Assembly: GCF_014235845.1 (NCBI RefSeq)
Contig: NZ_JACJUQ010000006.1
Location: forward strand, 163,872 to 227,871
Length of the DNA: 64,000 bases
Source: Pontivivens nitratireducens
GTDB taxonomy: Bacteria > Pseudomonadota > Alphaproteobacteria > Rhodobacterales > Rhodobacteraceae
Direction: 5' to 3'
Shown here: positions 18,347-27,512 of the stretch, in pieces
How positions within the stretch are numbered: position 1 is the stretch's first letter
Layout of the letters: each line of letters opens with the position of its first letter
The notes under the pieces: model-generated
Seen by the model: only the letters and a program-made list of their open reading frames with translations
Database searches by the model: none
Told to the model about the DNA's origin: nothing
Made by a program: the position numbers and the translations under genes

Positions 18347-19768
18347 ATGAGCCTTATACCCGCCACCCCCGACTTTCTCGACCATCTGAAGGATGCGATT
18401 CCGGCCCTGCGCTGCGATCCCGCCAGCGCGGGCTGGCTGGAGGAGCCGCGCGGAAAATGGCAGGGGCAGGCGCTCGCCGTTTTGCGCCCCTCCTGCGTTG
18501 AGGAGGTGGCGAGCATCCTGCGCCTGTGCAACGAGGCGCGCGTCGGCATCATCCCCTATGGCGGCGGCACGGGTCTGGTCGGCGCGCAGGTGATCGAGGC
18601 GCCGGGCATCCTGCTGTTGTCGCTGGATCGGATGCACGCGATTCGCGACACCGCGCCCGAGGACAACATGATCGAGGTCGAGGCCGGCGTGACCCTGCAA
18701 TCCGTGCAGGAGGCCGCCGCCGCCGCCGGGCGTCTGTTCCCGCTGTCCATCGCCTCCGAAGGCACGGCGCGGATCGGGGGTGTCCTTGCGACCAATGCGG
18801 GGGGGACGGGTGTGCTGCGCTACGGCAATACCCGCGATCTGGTTCTGGGGGTCGAGGCGGTTCTGGCCGACGGCACAATCATCCGTGACCTCAAGCGGTT
18901 GCGCAAGGACAACACCGGCTACGATCTGCGGCACCTGCTGATCGGATCCGAGGGGACGCTGGGTGTCATCACCGCCGCCAGCCTGCGTTTGTTTCCCCGT
19001 CCGGCGGAGCGGGCAACCGCTTTTCTGGCGGTCGAGGGTCCCGCCGATGCGCTGGCGCTGCTGCACGCGCTGCAATCACAACTGGGCGATGTGGTCACGG
19101 CGTTCGAGCTGATGCATCGGCAGGGCATGGATTTTCTGGACGAACACGGCTTCCAGATGCCCCACCCGCTGGAAACCCGTCCCGACTGGATGGTGCTGGT
19201 CGAGACGAGCGGCGCCTCCGGAACGGTCGCCGCGTTGGAGCAGGCGCTGGGCGCCGCGTTCGAGGAGGAGCGGATTTCCGACGCGGTTCTGGCCCAGTCC
19301 GATGCGCAGCGCGACGCGTTGTGGGCGATCCGCGAAACCATACCCGAGGGGAACCGCCTGACCGGGTCGATCATGTCACATGATATTTCCGTGCCACTGT
19401 CGCGGCTGGCGACCTTCGTTGAAAGGGCCGGCAAGGCCGTTCGTGCGGTCGCCCCGGATGTGCGGATCAACTGTTTCGGTCATGTCGGGGACGGCAATCT
19501 GCATTACAACGTCTTTCCCGCGCAGGGTCGGGCGCGTCAGGACTACGCCGCCCAGACCGAGGATATTCAGCGCGCGGTACATGATGTGACGCACGATCTG
19601 GGGGGATCGGTCAGTGCGGAGCATGGTGTGGGCAGGCTGAAGGTCGGCGATCTGGAGCGGTATTCCGACGCCGGCCGTTTGCGCACGCAACGCGCCGTGA
19701 AGGCCGCGCTGGACCCGAGAGGCATACTGAACCCGGGTGCGGTTTTGAGCGGTGCCCCTCTGGGGTAA
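18347..19768 (+). CDS. FAD-linked D-2-hydroxyacid dehydrogenase (GlcD/D-lactate type)
   Basis: A 473-residue flavoprotein of the vanillyl-alcohol-oxidase fold. FAD-binding features are VGIIPYGGGTGLVGAQ (about 64-79) and the later GGVLATNAGGTGVLRYGNTRD. The C-terminal domain holds NCFGHVGDGNLHYNVFP and SAEHGVGRLK, which supply substrate and metal ligands. D-lactate, D-2-hydroxyglutarate and glycolate are all possible substrates. It is divergent from thrC across 186 bases in which I saw no clear promoter motif. A soluble lactate system (lutABC) lies at 34942-37726. Confidence 0.88.
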   Translation: MSLIPATPDFLDHLKDAIPALRCDPASAGWLEEPRGKWQGQALAVLRPSCVEEVASILRLCNEARVGIIPYGGGTGLVGAQVIEAPGILLLSLDRMHAIRDTAPEDNMIEVEAGVTLQSVQEAAAAAGRLFPLSIASEGTARIGGVLATNAGGTGVLRYGNTRDLVLGVEAVLADGTIIRDLKRLRKDNTGYDLRHLLIGSEGTLGVITAASLRLFPRPAERATAFLAVEGPADALALLHALQSQLGDVVTAFELMHRQGMDFLDEHGFQMPHPLETRPDWMVLVETSGASGTVAALEQALGAAFEEERISDAVLAQSDAQRDALWAIRETIPEGNRLTGSIMSHDISVPLSRLATFVERAGKAVRAVAPDVRINCFGHVGDGNLHYNVFPAQGRARQDYAAQTEDIQRAVHDVTHDLGGSVSAEHGVGRLKVGDLERYSDAGRLRTQRAVKAALDPRGILNPGAVLSGAPLG

Positions 19769-19868
19769 GAAGGACACCGCTCACAGGCCAAGGCCAGGCA
19801 AGCAGCAATCCGGTATCCCGGATGCCAGAATGCATAGCCCTACGACGTTAAATGATCGTTAACAGCGT

Positions 19869-20399
19869 CTATTCACCGGTATAGCTGCACAGGCTGTGAA
19901 CCTCGACGCCCATCGCCTCCAACCGGGCGCGGCCACCCAGATCGGGCAGATCTACGACAAAGGCGCATCCCGCGATCTTGCCGCCCATCCGTTCGATCAA
20001 CTTGATCCCGGCCTCCGCCGTGCCGCCGGTGGCCAGCAGATCATCGACGATCAGGACGCTCTCACCGGGTTGGAACGAATCCGTGTGCATTTCCACCGTC
20101 GCGGTGCCGTATTCGAGGGTGTAGTCCTGCGATATCCGCTCATGCGGCAGTTTGCCTGCCTTGCGCACCGGGATGAACCCGACGCCCAGCTGGTGCGCCA
20201 CCGCACCGCCCAGAATGAAGCCTCGCGCCTCCAGCCCCGCCACCCGGTCAATCGGCCGGCCTGCAAAGGGGTGGAGCAACATATCGACCGCCATGCGAAA
20301 GCCGCGCGCATCGTTGAAGAGGGTGGTCACGTCCCGAAACATGATCCCCTCGTGCGGGAAATCGGGGATCGTTCTGATGTAGTCGGAAATGGATTTCAT
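19869..20399 (-). CDS. apt: Adenine phosphoribosyltransferase
   Basis: Salvages adenine to AMP using PRPP. The 176-residue length is typical of short bacterial Apt. The PRPP-binding signature [20 protein letters not shown] lies at residues 115-134, and the N-terminal [18 protein letters not shown] is diagnostic of Apt. It lies downstream, on the same strand, of a possible 38-residue gene and close to mtnP, which generates adenine, so the two may form a functional salvage pair. A hairpin at 20412-20430 lies in its leader. Confidence 0.96.
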   Translation of the reverse strand: MKSISDYIRTIPDFPHEGIMFRDVTTLFNDARGFRMAVDMLLHPFAGRPIDRVAGLEARGFILGGAVAHQLGVGFIPVRKAGKLPHERISQDYTLEYGTATVEMHTDSFQPGESVLIVDDLLATGGTAEAGIKLIERMGGKIAGCAFVVDLPDLGGRARLEAMGVEVHSLCSYTGE

Positions 20400-20411
20400 C
20401 GGGGCCGCTTT

Positions 20412-20435
20412 CGATCTGTGGTTCAGATCGTTTTC
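20412..20435 (+). terminator. Hairpin with T run in the apt leader region
   Basis: CGATCTG (20412-20418) and CAGATCG (20424-20430) form a perfect seven-pair stem followed by TTTTCG on the plus strand. On that strand it would stop antisense transcription; on the minus strand it is a leader hairpin between the small gene and apt. Confidence 0.35.
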
Positions 20436-20462
20436 GCGCAGCCCCCCATGTGACGCAAGAGC

Positions 20463-20579
20463 TTAGCGGAACCGATCACGAAACGACCGGTACAGGCTGC
20501 TGGGCAACCAGGGCAGGTGCGGTTTGTTCCAATCGCTGCGATCGCGCATGACGATCGCTTGTGCTGCTGCAATATTCAT
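20463..20579 (-). CDS. Possible 38-residue protein upstream of apt
   Basis: A short reading frame starting MNIAAAQAIVMRDRSDW and ending SSLYRSFRDRFR. AAAGGA sits six bases before the ATG at 20579, an ideal ribosome site, and an in-frame ATG lies three codons upstream. The product is basic and aromatic, with no family I recognise. It is divergent from the ribbon-helix-helix gene across about 100 bases and co-directional with apt, so it could be a leader peptide or a small regulator. Only the ribosome site and the setting support it. Confidence 0.4.
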   Translation of the reverse strand: MNIAAAQAIVMRDRSDWNKPHLPWLPSSLYRSFRDRFR

Positions 20580-20629
20580 ATAACTCATCCTTTGTGGGAC
20601 ACCCCGAATCGGGGCATGATGTTCTCTGC

Positions 20630-20642
20630 TATACAAAGTATA
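20630..20642. promoter_or_regulatory. TATAC-AAA-GTATA operator candidate
   Basis: A perfect inverted repeat (20630-20634 and 20638-20642) lies in the divergent spacer between the 38-residue gene and the ribbon-helix-helix gene, 36 bases before the latter's GTG. A second palindrome, CCCCG-AAT-CGGGG, is at 20602-20614. The small DNA-binding protein encoded alongside is the natural candidate ligand. Confidence 0.45.
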
Positions 20643-20678
20643 TACATTCGATAGCCTTTCAAGCGCCGGGACCGCCTC

Positions 20679-20846
20679 GTGAACAAGAAAAACGACAAAA
20701 AGTCCGGAAAAAAGAGCAGTCAGCTCGTTATCCGGGTCGAAAAAGAAGATCGGGATCAATTCGTGAAACTGTGTGAGGAGCTGGACACATCCGCCGCGCG
20801 TGAGATCAGGCGCTTCATGCGCGAATTCGTCCAGCAGAACGGCTGA
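20679..20846 (+). CDS. Small ribbon-helix-helix-like DNA-binding protein
   Basis: A 55-residue product starting at GTG 20679. A Lys-rich N-terminal arm (NKKNDKKSGKKSS) leads into QLVIRVEKEDRDQFVKLC, a beta-strand followed by a helix, and then LDTSAAREIRRFMREFV, the second helix. This is the classic ribbon-helix-helix size and pattern. Such proteins are usually autoregulators, antitoxins or plasmid-type repressors. No toxin-like partner is obvious except the divergent 38-residue frame. The ribosome site is weak (CGGGACC). Function is inferred from the pattern only. Confidence 0.65.
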   Translation: MNKKNDKKSGKKSSQLVIRVEKEDRDQFVKLCEELDTSAAREIRRFMREFVQQNG

Positions 20847-20876
20847 CGCGGCGGTCGCGCGCGTCAGCCGGGATGT

Positions 20877-21746
20877 TTACAGCATCCGGCCGGCCACCGC
20901 ATCCAGCTTCGCCACCAGGTCTGCGTCGCGATGCTCCGCGCGGGTCAGGATCGCGAATTCCAGCGCCTTGTCACAGCCATGCGGGCAATCGGCGCGATCG
21001 GCTCCCAGCAGACCGGGCAGTCGCGCGACCAGTCCGCGCGCCTTGTCCGCGTTGCCCGTCATCGTGGCGATGATTTTGGTCACATCGACCTCACCGTGAT
21101 CGGGATGCCAGCTGTCGTAATCCGTAACCATCGCGATGGAGGCATAGCAAAGCTCCGCCTCACGGGCGAGCTTGGCCTCCGGCATGTTGGTCATGCCGAT
21201 GACGTCCGCATTCCAGCTCTCGCGGTACATTTTCGATTCCGCCAGAGTCGAGAATTGTGGCCCCTCCATCGCCAGATAGGTGCCGCCTCGATGCACGCGA
21301 ATGCCCTCGGCCTCCGCCGCGGCTTGCGCAGCGTCGGACAGGCGTGGGCAGGTGGGATGCGCGACGGACACATGGGCAACGCAACCGGGGCCGAAAAACG
21401 ATTTCTCGCGCGCATAGGTCCGGTCGATGAATTGATCCACCACCACGAAATCACCCGGTGCCATTTCCTCGCGGAAGCTGCCGGTCGCGGACAGGCTGAA
21501 CAGATCGGTCACCCCCAACCGCTTCATCGCGTCGATATTCGCGCGATAGGGCACGGAGGAAGGCGAGTGCACATGCCCGCGCCCGTGCCGCGGCAGAAAC
21601 ACCATCCGCACCCCGTTCAGCGTTCCGATAAAGAACTGATCCGACGGCGCGCCCCACGGCGTGTCCACGCTGACCCATTCGGCCCCTTCGAGGCCCGCAA
21701 TCTCGTAGAGGCCGGAGCCGCCCATGATTCCGATCACAGTCTGCAT
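20877..21746 (-). CDS. mtnP: S-methyl-5'-thioadenosine phosphorylase
   Basis: Cleaves methylthioadenosine with phosphate to adenine and 5-methylthioribose-1-phosphate. At 289 residues it is a standard MTAP. It shows the N-terminal IGIMGGSGLYEI, the phosphate-binding FLPRHGRGHVHSPSSVPYRANIDAM, AMEGPQFSTLAESKMYR and the substrate-contact VTDYDSWHPDHGEV; the Asp in this last segment favours adenine nucleosides. The flavin reductase gene ends one base before the start, so the two share a transcript. The adenine product could feed the nearby apt. Confidence 0.95.
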   Translation of the reverse strand: MQTVIGIMGGSGLYEIAGLEGAEWVSVDTPWGAPSDQFFIGTLNGVRMVFLPRHGRGHVHSPSSVPYRANIDAMKRLGVTDLFSLSATGSFREEMAPGDFVVVDQFIDRTYAREKSFFGPGCVAHVSVAHPTCPRLSDAAQAAAEAEGIRVHRGGTYLAMEGPQFSTLAESKMYRESWNADVIGMTNMPEAKLAREAELCYASIAMVTDYDSWHPDHGEVDVTKIIATMTGNADKARGLVARLPGLLGADRADCPHGCDKALEFAILTRAEHRDADLVAKLDAVAGRML

Positions 21747-21747
21747 T

Positions 21748-22356
21748 TCATTTCTCCTCCGGTCGGTTCAGGCTGAATTTCTCTCGCACGACCGAGTAAT
21801 CGCGATAGCCCATGCGGGCCAGCGGATTGAAGGACAGGACATCGAAAATGCCGTCCTTCAGGCAATCGTCGCGCATATGAATACCCGTCACCTCACCCAG
21901 GATCATCAGGTTGCCCTTCCCCTCCAACGTCACGATCTGTGACAGTTTGCATTCCAGCGAGGCGGGTGCCTCGGCCACCCGCGAACAGGCGATGGTTTCG
22001 CACGGGGATTTGCCCAGCCCGGCCAAATCGAATTCATCCGTGTCCTTGTCCCACGCGCCGGAGGTGGTGTTCATCGCGTCGCGCAGTGCGTAGCTGACGA
22101 TATTGACGCAGAACACTCCGGTTTCGCGGATATTTGCGACACTGTCCTTCGTGCCATCGCGGTCGGGTTTGATGCCGGTGGACGAAAACATCAGTTGCGG
22201 CGGCACGTAGGCCGTGGCGTTGAAAAAGGAATACGGTGCCAGATTCTCTCCGCCATCGGCCCCGCGCGTGGAAATCCAGCCGATGGGACGGGGTGTGACG
22301 ATGGCGTTATACGGATTGTGGGGCAGGCCGTGGCCGTCTTCGGGGCGGTAGAACAT
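21748..22356 (-). CDS. Flavin reductase family protein
   Basis: A 202-residue FMN-binding split-barrel protein. I place the start at 22356 (MFYRPEDGHGLPHNPYNAIV), which has GGAGAG upstream; the open frame extends further but would overlap the divergent GNAT gene. Family features are VTPRPIGWISTRGADGGENLAPYSFFNATAYVPP, which forms the flavin site, and the later LGEVTGIHM. Such proteins supply reduced flavin to monooxygenases or act as stand-alone flavoproteins. It is the first gene of the pair with mtnP, an association whose logic is not obvious. Confidence 0.88.
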   Translation of the reverse strand: MFYRPEDGHGLPHNPYNAIVTPRPIGWISTRGADGGENLAPYSFFNATAYVPPQLMFSSTGIKPDRDGTKDSVANIRETGVFCVNIVSYALRDAMNTTSGAWDKDTDEFDLAGLGKSPCETIACSRVAEAPASLECKLSQIVTLEGKGNLMILGEVTGIHMRDDCLKDGIFDVLSFNPLARMGYRDYSVVREKFSLNRPEEK

Positions 22357-22499
22357 GAACTCTCCGGGTGTTTGAGGGGCTTGGCGGTATGCGTCCACCG
22401 TGCTAGCCCATCGGAATGTAACCGAAAAGGAGCACAGGCCAAGGATGCGACGAGGACAGGCCCCATCACCCTGACCGCGACCCTCGATCCGGAGTCCCC

Positions 22500-22988
22500 A
22501 TGACCCGCCTGCTGCCCGAACGCCCCCACGACACACCTGAGGTGGAATACCTCTACGATCTTGCCTTCGCGCCGGGGCGCACCGCCTTGTCCAGCTACCG
22601 CCTGCGGGCCGGTCCCCCGGTCGAGGGGTTGAGCTGGATGGTTCGCGACGATTACGACAGCTTGTCGGCGGCTATCCGGTACTGGCCGGTGCGCGCAGGC
22701 GACAGCCCGTGTCTGCTGCTTGGCCCCATCGCCGTGCACCCGACCCGGCAGGGTGAGGGGCTGGGCGGTCTGCTGATGCGCCACACGCTGGCGCTCGCGC
22801 CGGATCTGGGCTGGACGCGCGTGATCCTGGTCGGCGATCCACCATATTACACCCGGTTCGGGTTTCGCCGGGACCTCGCCACCGGGCTGGAATATCCACC
22901 GCCCACGAACCCCGATCGACTGCTTGCACTGGAGCTGGTGCCCGGCGCGATGGAAGGGGTGGCAGGCCCGGTCACCGCCGGGGCCTGA
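22500..22988 (+). CDS. GNAT N-acetyltransferase, YhbS-like
   Basis: A 162-residue acetyltransferase. The acetyl-CoA loop is LGPIAVHPTRQGEGLGGLLMRHTLALA (about 78-104), followed by ILVGDPPYYTRFGFRRD, a motif of the YhbS branch. The acceptor is unknown. It is divergent from the flavin reductase gene. Copy one of the 37-base dispersed element begins four bases after the stop. Confidence 0.85.
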   Translation: MTRLLPERPHDTPEVEYLYDLAFAPGRTALSSYRLRAGPPVEGLSWMVRDDYDSLSAAIRYWPVRAGDSPCLLLGPIAVHPTRQGEGLGGLLMRHTLALAPDLGWTRVILVGDPPYYTRFGFRRDLATGLEYPPPTNPDRLLALELVPGAMEGVAGPVTAGA

Positions 22989-22991
22989 TCC

Positions 22992-23028
22992 CTTTCACTT
23001 TCACGAAATATCCCCGCCGGAGGCATCC
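22992..23028 (+). repeat. 37-base dispersed intergenic element, copy 1
   Basis: Begins CTTTCACTTTC and continues AAATATCCCCGCCGGAGG to CATCC. Full copies of the same length are at 33542-33578 and, inverted, 63891-63927; partial copies are at 33602-33623 and 38087-38110. Confidence 0.8.
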
Positions 23029-23111
23029 TTGACGCGCTGGCGCACAGGACGCTGGACCGCCGCACACCCGGCACGCTATGCCGAATGCAACGACAGCGGA
23101 TGGAGCGGCGC

Positions 23112-24377
23112 ATGGACATTATTCAAATCACATCGATCCTGATCGTTCTGGCGGGCCTGTTCGGAACCTTCAACTACCTCTACCTCAAATTGCCCGCCGC
23201 GATTGGCATCCTCGTGGTGTCGCTGGTGGCGTCGTTTCTGATCCTCGGTGTCGATCTAATGCTGCCAGATCTGGGGATCGGTGTGACCGTGCGCACGACC
23301 GTGACCGATATCCACTTCTCGGATGCATTGCTCGAAGGCATGTTGGGATTACTGCTGTTCGCGGGGGCGCTGCACGTGTCGCTTGACCAGTTGCGGGCGC
23401 AAGCTCTGCCGGTGCTGTTGATGGCCACGATTGGCGTGGCGTTGTCGACGGTAATCGCGGGCACGGCCTTTTCACTTGTGACCGGAATGCCGCTGCTGAT
23501 CGCGCTGGTCTTCGGGGCGCTGATTTCACCGACGGACCCGGTCGCGGTGCTCGGCGTGCTGCGGCAGGCGAACCTGCGCGAATCTCTCGAAACCAAGATC
23601 GCGGGCGAAAGTCTGTTCAATGACGGGGTGGGCTACGTCGTCTACCTGATCCTTGTGGCGTTGGCATTTCCGGTGGCAGGGGGGCATGCCACGACGCTTT
23701 CCGACGCCGGTCTGCTGTTCGTGCAGGAGGCGATCGGCGGTGCGCTTCTGGGCGGTATTCTGGGATGGCTGACGTTTCAGTTGATGAAGCGGGTGGACGA
23801 TTATTCGCTGGAGGTGCTGCTGACGCTGGGCCTCGCCTTCGGTGGGTATTCGCTCAGCCTGGCGCTGCACGTCTCGGCACCCATCATGGCGGTGGTGGCG
23901 GGATTGTTCATCGGCCATGTCGGCACGCGCTACGGCATGTCCAAGGTTACGCGGAGCTATGTGGACGGGTTCTGGAAGCTGGTGGACGAGATTTTGAACG
24001 CCGTCCTGTTCCTGCTGATCGGTGTGGAGGTGTTCGCCGTCGCCTTCTCCGCCGATATCCTGCTGGCTGGAACGGCGGCCATTGCCATAGCACTGGTCGC
24101 GCGGCTGGCGGCTGTCGCGGTGCCAGTGCTGATGCTCAGGCCATTCCGGCGTCAGGAAAGGGACGTGATCCCGGTGATGACCTGGGGCGGGTTGAAGGGC
24201 GGCATATCCATCGCACTGGCGCTGGCGCTGCCAGATGGGGAGTGGAAGCCGCTGATCCTGGGCGCCACCTATTGTGTTGTGATCTTCTCGATCATCGTAC
24301 AGGGCCTGACCGTGGCCCCGCTGGCCCGGCGGCTGGCCGCATCGGCATGGATGCACCGGGACGAAGACGAGGTATAG
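23112..24377 (+). CDS. Cation:proton antiporter, NhaP/CPA1 family
   Basis: An inner-membrane antiporter of 421 residues with about twelve hydrophobic segments. Diagnostic segments are FGALISPTDPVAVLGVLRQ, with the acidic transport site, and ETKIAGESLFNDGVGYVVYL. The late TWGGLKGGISIALALALPDGEW is typical of NhaP. I chose ATG 23112 (MDIIQITSIL), which opens straight into the first helix; an in-frame ATG at 23085 would add nine residues. It exchanges Na+, K+ or Li+ for protons and probably aids pH and salt homeostasis. It converges on ccrM. Confidence 0.9.
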   Translation: MDIIQITSILIVLAGLFGTFNYLYLKLPAAIGILVVSLVASFLILGVDLMLPDLGIGVTVRTTVTDIHFSDALLEGMLGLLLFAGALHVSLDQLRAQALPVLLMATIGVALSTVIAGTAFSLVTGMPLLIALVFGALISPTDPVAVLGVLRQANLRESLETKIAGESLFNDGVGYVVYLILVALAFPVAGGHATTLSDAGLLFVQEAIGGALLGGILGWLTFQLMKRVDDYSLEVLLTLGLAFGGYSLSLALHVSAPIMAVVAGLFIGHVGTRYGMSKVTRSYVDGFWKLVDEILNAVLFLLIGVEVFAVAFSADILLAGTAAIAIALVARLAAVAVPVLMLRPFRRQERDVIPVMTWGGLKGGISIALALALPDGEWKPLILGATYCVVIFSIIVQGLTVAPLARRLAASAWMHRDEDEV

Positions 24378-24382
24378 GCTAC

Positions 24383-24412
24383 CCGGTCGCGCCGATTCAG
24401 GGGCGCGACCGG
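24383..24412. terminator. Shared hairpin between nhaP-like gene and ccrM
   Basis: An 11-pair perfect stem, CCGGTCGCGCC (24383-24393) and GGCGCGACCGG (24402-24412), has an eight-base loop and lies in the 57-base convergent gap. There is no strong T run on either strand. The loop contains a GANTC site (GATTC). Confidence 0.55.
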
Positions 24413-24434
24413 AAGACCGGATTTATGCCGGGTT

Positions 24435-25553
<1,119 letters not shown>

Positions 25554-25587
25554 TTACATCTTGTTTTCTCCAAAATGCCGGGTGAGC

Positions 25588-25614
25588 GAATCGCTGTCAA
25601 TTTTCAATCGAATC
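25588..25614 (-). promoter_or_regulatory. Two GANTC sites in the ccrM leader
   Basis: GAATC occurs at 25588-25592 and 25610-25614, 47-73 bases before the ccrM start; the second overlaps the rnhB stop codon. In Caulobacter, methylation of GANTC in the ccrM promoter affects its expression, so self-control is plausible here. Confidence 0.5.
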
Positions 25615-26239
25615 AACGTGTTGAATAATTTTGTTGAACCAATATCTTGTGTATGGGTGCGAACCCCCTACGATGATGTGGTGTTACGCCATAGCGTGAC
25701 AGGCCATCGCGGTGGGCCTTTGTGCCGTAGCCCATGTTGGTTTCCCATGCGTAACCCGGAAACTGTTGCGCAAGGGCAACCATCTCCCTGTCCCGAGTCA
25801 CCTTGGCGACGATCGACGCGGCCGCGATGGCCCGCGATTGCGCGTCACCCTTCACCACGGGCAGTCCCCGGCAGGGCAGATCACGCGGCAGCTTGTTGCC
25901 GTCGATCAGGGCAATCGCGGGGCAGGTTTTCAGGGCGCTGACCGCGCGTGACATCGCCACAAGTGACGCCTGAAGGATGTTCAACTCCTCGATTTCACGC
26001 AGGTCCGCGCGCCCGATGGCAACCTGGCAGGATGACATGATCGCATCGAAGAATGCGTTGCGCTGCCGCAAGCTGAGCGTCTTCGAATCTCGCAGCCCCT
26101 CAGGCGCATCGGGGCCGAGGATCACGGCGGCGGTGACGACAGGTCCGGCCCATGGGCCGCGACCAACCTCATCCACCCCGCAGACGGGGCCGAAATGCGC
26201 GAAACGCGCTTCGAATTCAGGATCGGGAAACACTGTCAT
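25613..26239 (-). CDS. rnhB: Ribonuclease HII
   Basis: Cuts RNA in RNA-DNA hybrids and removes misincorporated ribonucleotides. The protein has 208 residues from ATG 26239 (MTVFPDPEFEARF); the frame extends 41 residues further upstream but without family similarity. Active-site motifs are VCGVDEVGRGPWAGPVV, with the first acidic residues, then LIDGNKLP and AAASIVAKVTRDREM. It sits directly upstream of ccrM and downstream of the radical SAM gene, all on the minus strand. Confidence 0.95.
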   Translation of the reverse strand: MTVFPDPEFEARFAHFGPVCGVDEVGRGPWAGPVVTAAVILGPDAPEGLRDSKTLSLRQRNAFFDAIMSSCQVAIGRADLREIEELNILQASLVAMSRAVSALKTCPAIALIDGNKLPRDLPCRGLPVVKGDAQSRAIAAASIVAKVTRDREMVALAQQFPGYAWETNMGYGTKAHRDGLSRYGVTPHHRRGFAPIHKILVQQNYSTR

Positions 26240-26276
26240 GCCCCGACATACCGCAGCTATCCAGCGCAGAAAACCG

Positions 26277-27362
26277 TTAGAAAAGTGTAAACTGGTCGCC
26301 CTTGCGCGCGGGCAGTGCGAACCGCGAACAGTCGAGCGGGGCGAGGCGACGGCGGAGGTCATGCCGTTTCATCGCGGCCTCAACCCGCCGCGCGATCAGG
26401 TTGGCGTAGACGCCCTCACCCTTCATCCGTTTGCCCCAGTTGCTGTCGTAATCCTTGCCACCATGCATTTCGCGCACCTGCGCCATGATGCGATGGGCGC
26501 GGGCGGGGTAGTGTTCGTCCAGCCAGTCCCGAAACAGGGGGGAGACCTCACGCGGCAGACGCAGCGCCACGTAAGAGCACCATGTCGCGCCGGCCCGTGC
26601 GCCGGCTTCGATAATCTTCTCGATCTCATGATCGTTGAGCGCGGGAATGATCGGCGCCACCATGAAACCCGTGGGCACACCGGCGCGGGCCAATGCGCCG
26701 ATGGCGCGCAGCCGTACCTGCGGCGCACTGGCCCGCGGCTCCATCCGTCGTGACAGATGCGGGTCCAGCGTGGTCAGCGACAGCGCGACCTTGGCCAATC
26801 CGCGCCGAGCCATGCGCCCCAGAATGTCCGTGTCCCGCGTGACCAAAGCGCCCTTTGTCACGATGGCGACCGGATGGTTGTAGGCATCCAGAACTTCGAG
26901 GATCCGCCGCATGATCTGGCGGTCCTTCTCGATCGGTTGATAAGGGTCCGTATTGGTGCCGATGGCAATGGTCGCGGGGATATAGCCCGGTTTTCTGAGT
27001 TCCTTTTCAAGAAGTTGCGCAGCATCCGGCTTGGCGAAAATACGGCTCTCGAAATCCAGCCCGGCGCTGAGGCCCAGATAGGTGTGTGTCGGTCGGGCAA
27101 AGCAATAGATGCAGCCGTGTTCGCACCCCTTGTAGGGGTTGATCGAGCGGTCGAACGGCACATCGGGGGACTGGTTCCGGGTCAGGATCCTGCGGGGGTG
27201 ATCGTCGAGAACCTGCGTTTTTACAGCGGTTTGCTCCTGCGGCTCCCATCCATCATCGGCGCGGTGATGGCTCAACGCCTCGAACCGGCCGGTCAGGTTG
27301 CGCAGCGCACCGCGCCCACGGCGGGCCTGCTCTTCGATATCGTCCGTAAAGAGATCGTTCAT
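26277..27362 (-). CDS. Radical SAM protein, PA0069/SPL-like family
   Basis: A 361-residue radical S-adenosylmethionine enzyme. The 4Fe-4S motif is NPYKGCEHGCIYCFARPTH near residues 76-94 (CxxxCxxC). The N-terminal ILTRNQSPDVPFDRSINPY and the late MHGGKDYDSNWGKRMKGEG are typical of the PA0069 group, related to spore photoproduct lyase. The reaction of this group is not established; DNA repair is a common guess. The next gene, rnhB, starts 37 bases after the stop. Confidence 0.88.
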   Translation of the reverse strand: MNDLFTDDIEEQARRGRGALRNLTGRFEALSHHRADDGWEPQEQTAVKTQVLDDHPRRILTRNQSPDVPFDRSINPYKGCEHGCIYCFARPTHTYLGLSAGLDFESRIFAKPDAAQLLEKELRKPGYIPATIAIGTNTDPYQPIEKDRQIMRRILEVLDAYNHPVAIVTKGALVTRDTDILGRMARRGLAKVALSLTTLDPHLSRRMEPRASAPQVRLRAIGALARAGVPTGFMVAPIIPALNDHEIEKIIEAGARAGATWCSYVALRLPREVSPLFRDWLDEHYPARAHRIMAQVREMHGGKDYDSNWGKRMKGEGVYANLIARRVEAAMKRHDLRRRLAPLDCSRFALPARKGDQFTLF

Positions 27363-27512
27363 ACTTCGCCCTCACTTTGGAACAAAGTAGGAACAAACAT
27401 CTGATTCGGGAAGGGGCAGCAGCTGTGCTCGGACGTAAAATGTGGCCCCAGATGGCGGGGGCTTCAGGTTTTTCCACGAGCGCGTGGCCGACGCATAGCG
27501 GCTTCGCGCCCA

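Noticed and set aside
18161..19075. Upstream extension of threonine synthase to a 765-residue protein
   Set aside because: The added N-terminus is antisense to the divergent dehydrogenase gene and has no similarity; the standard ThrC start is at 18160.
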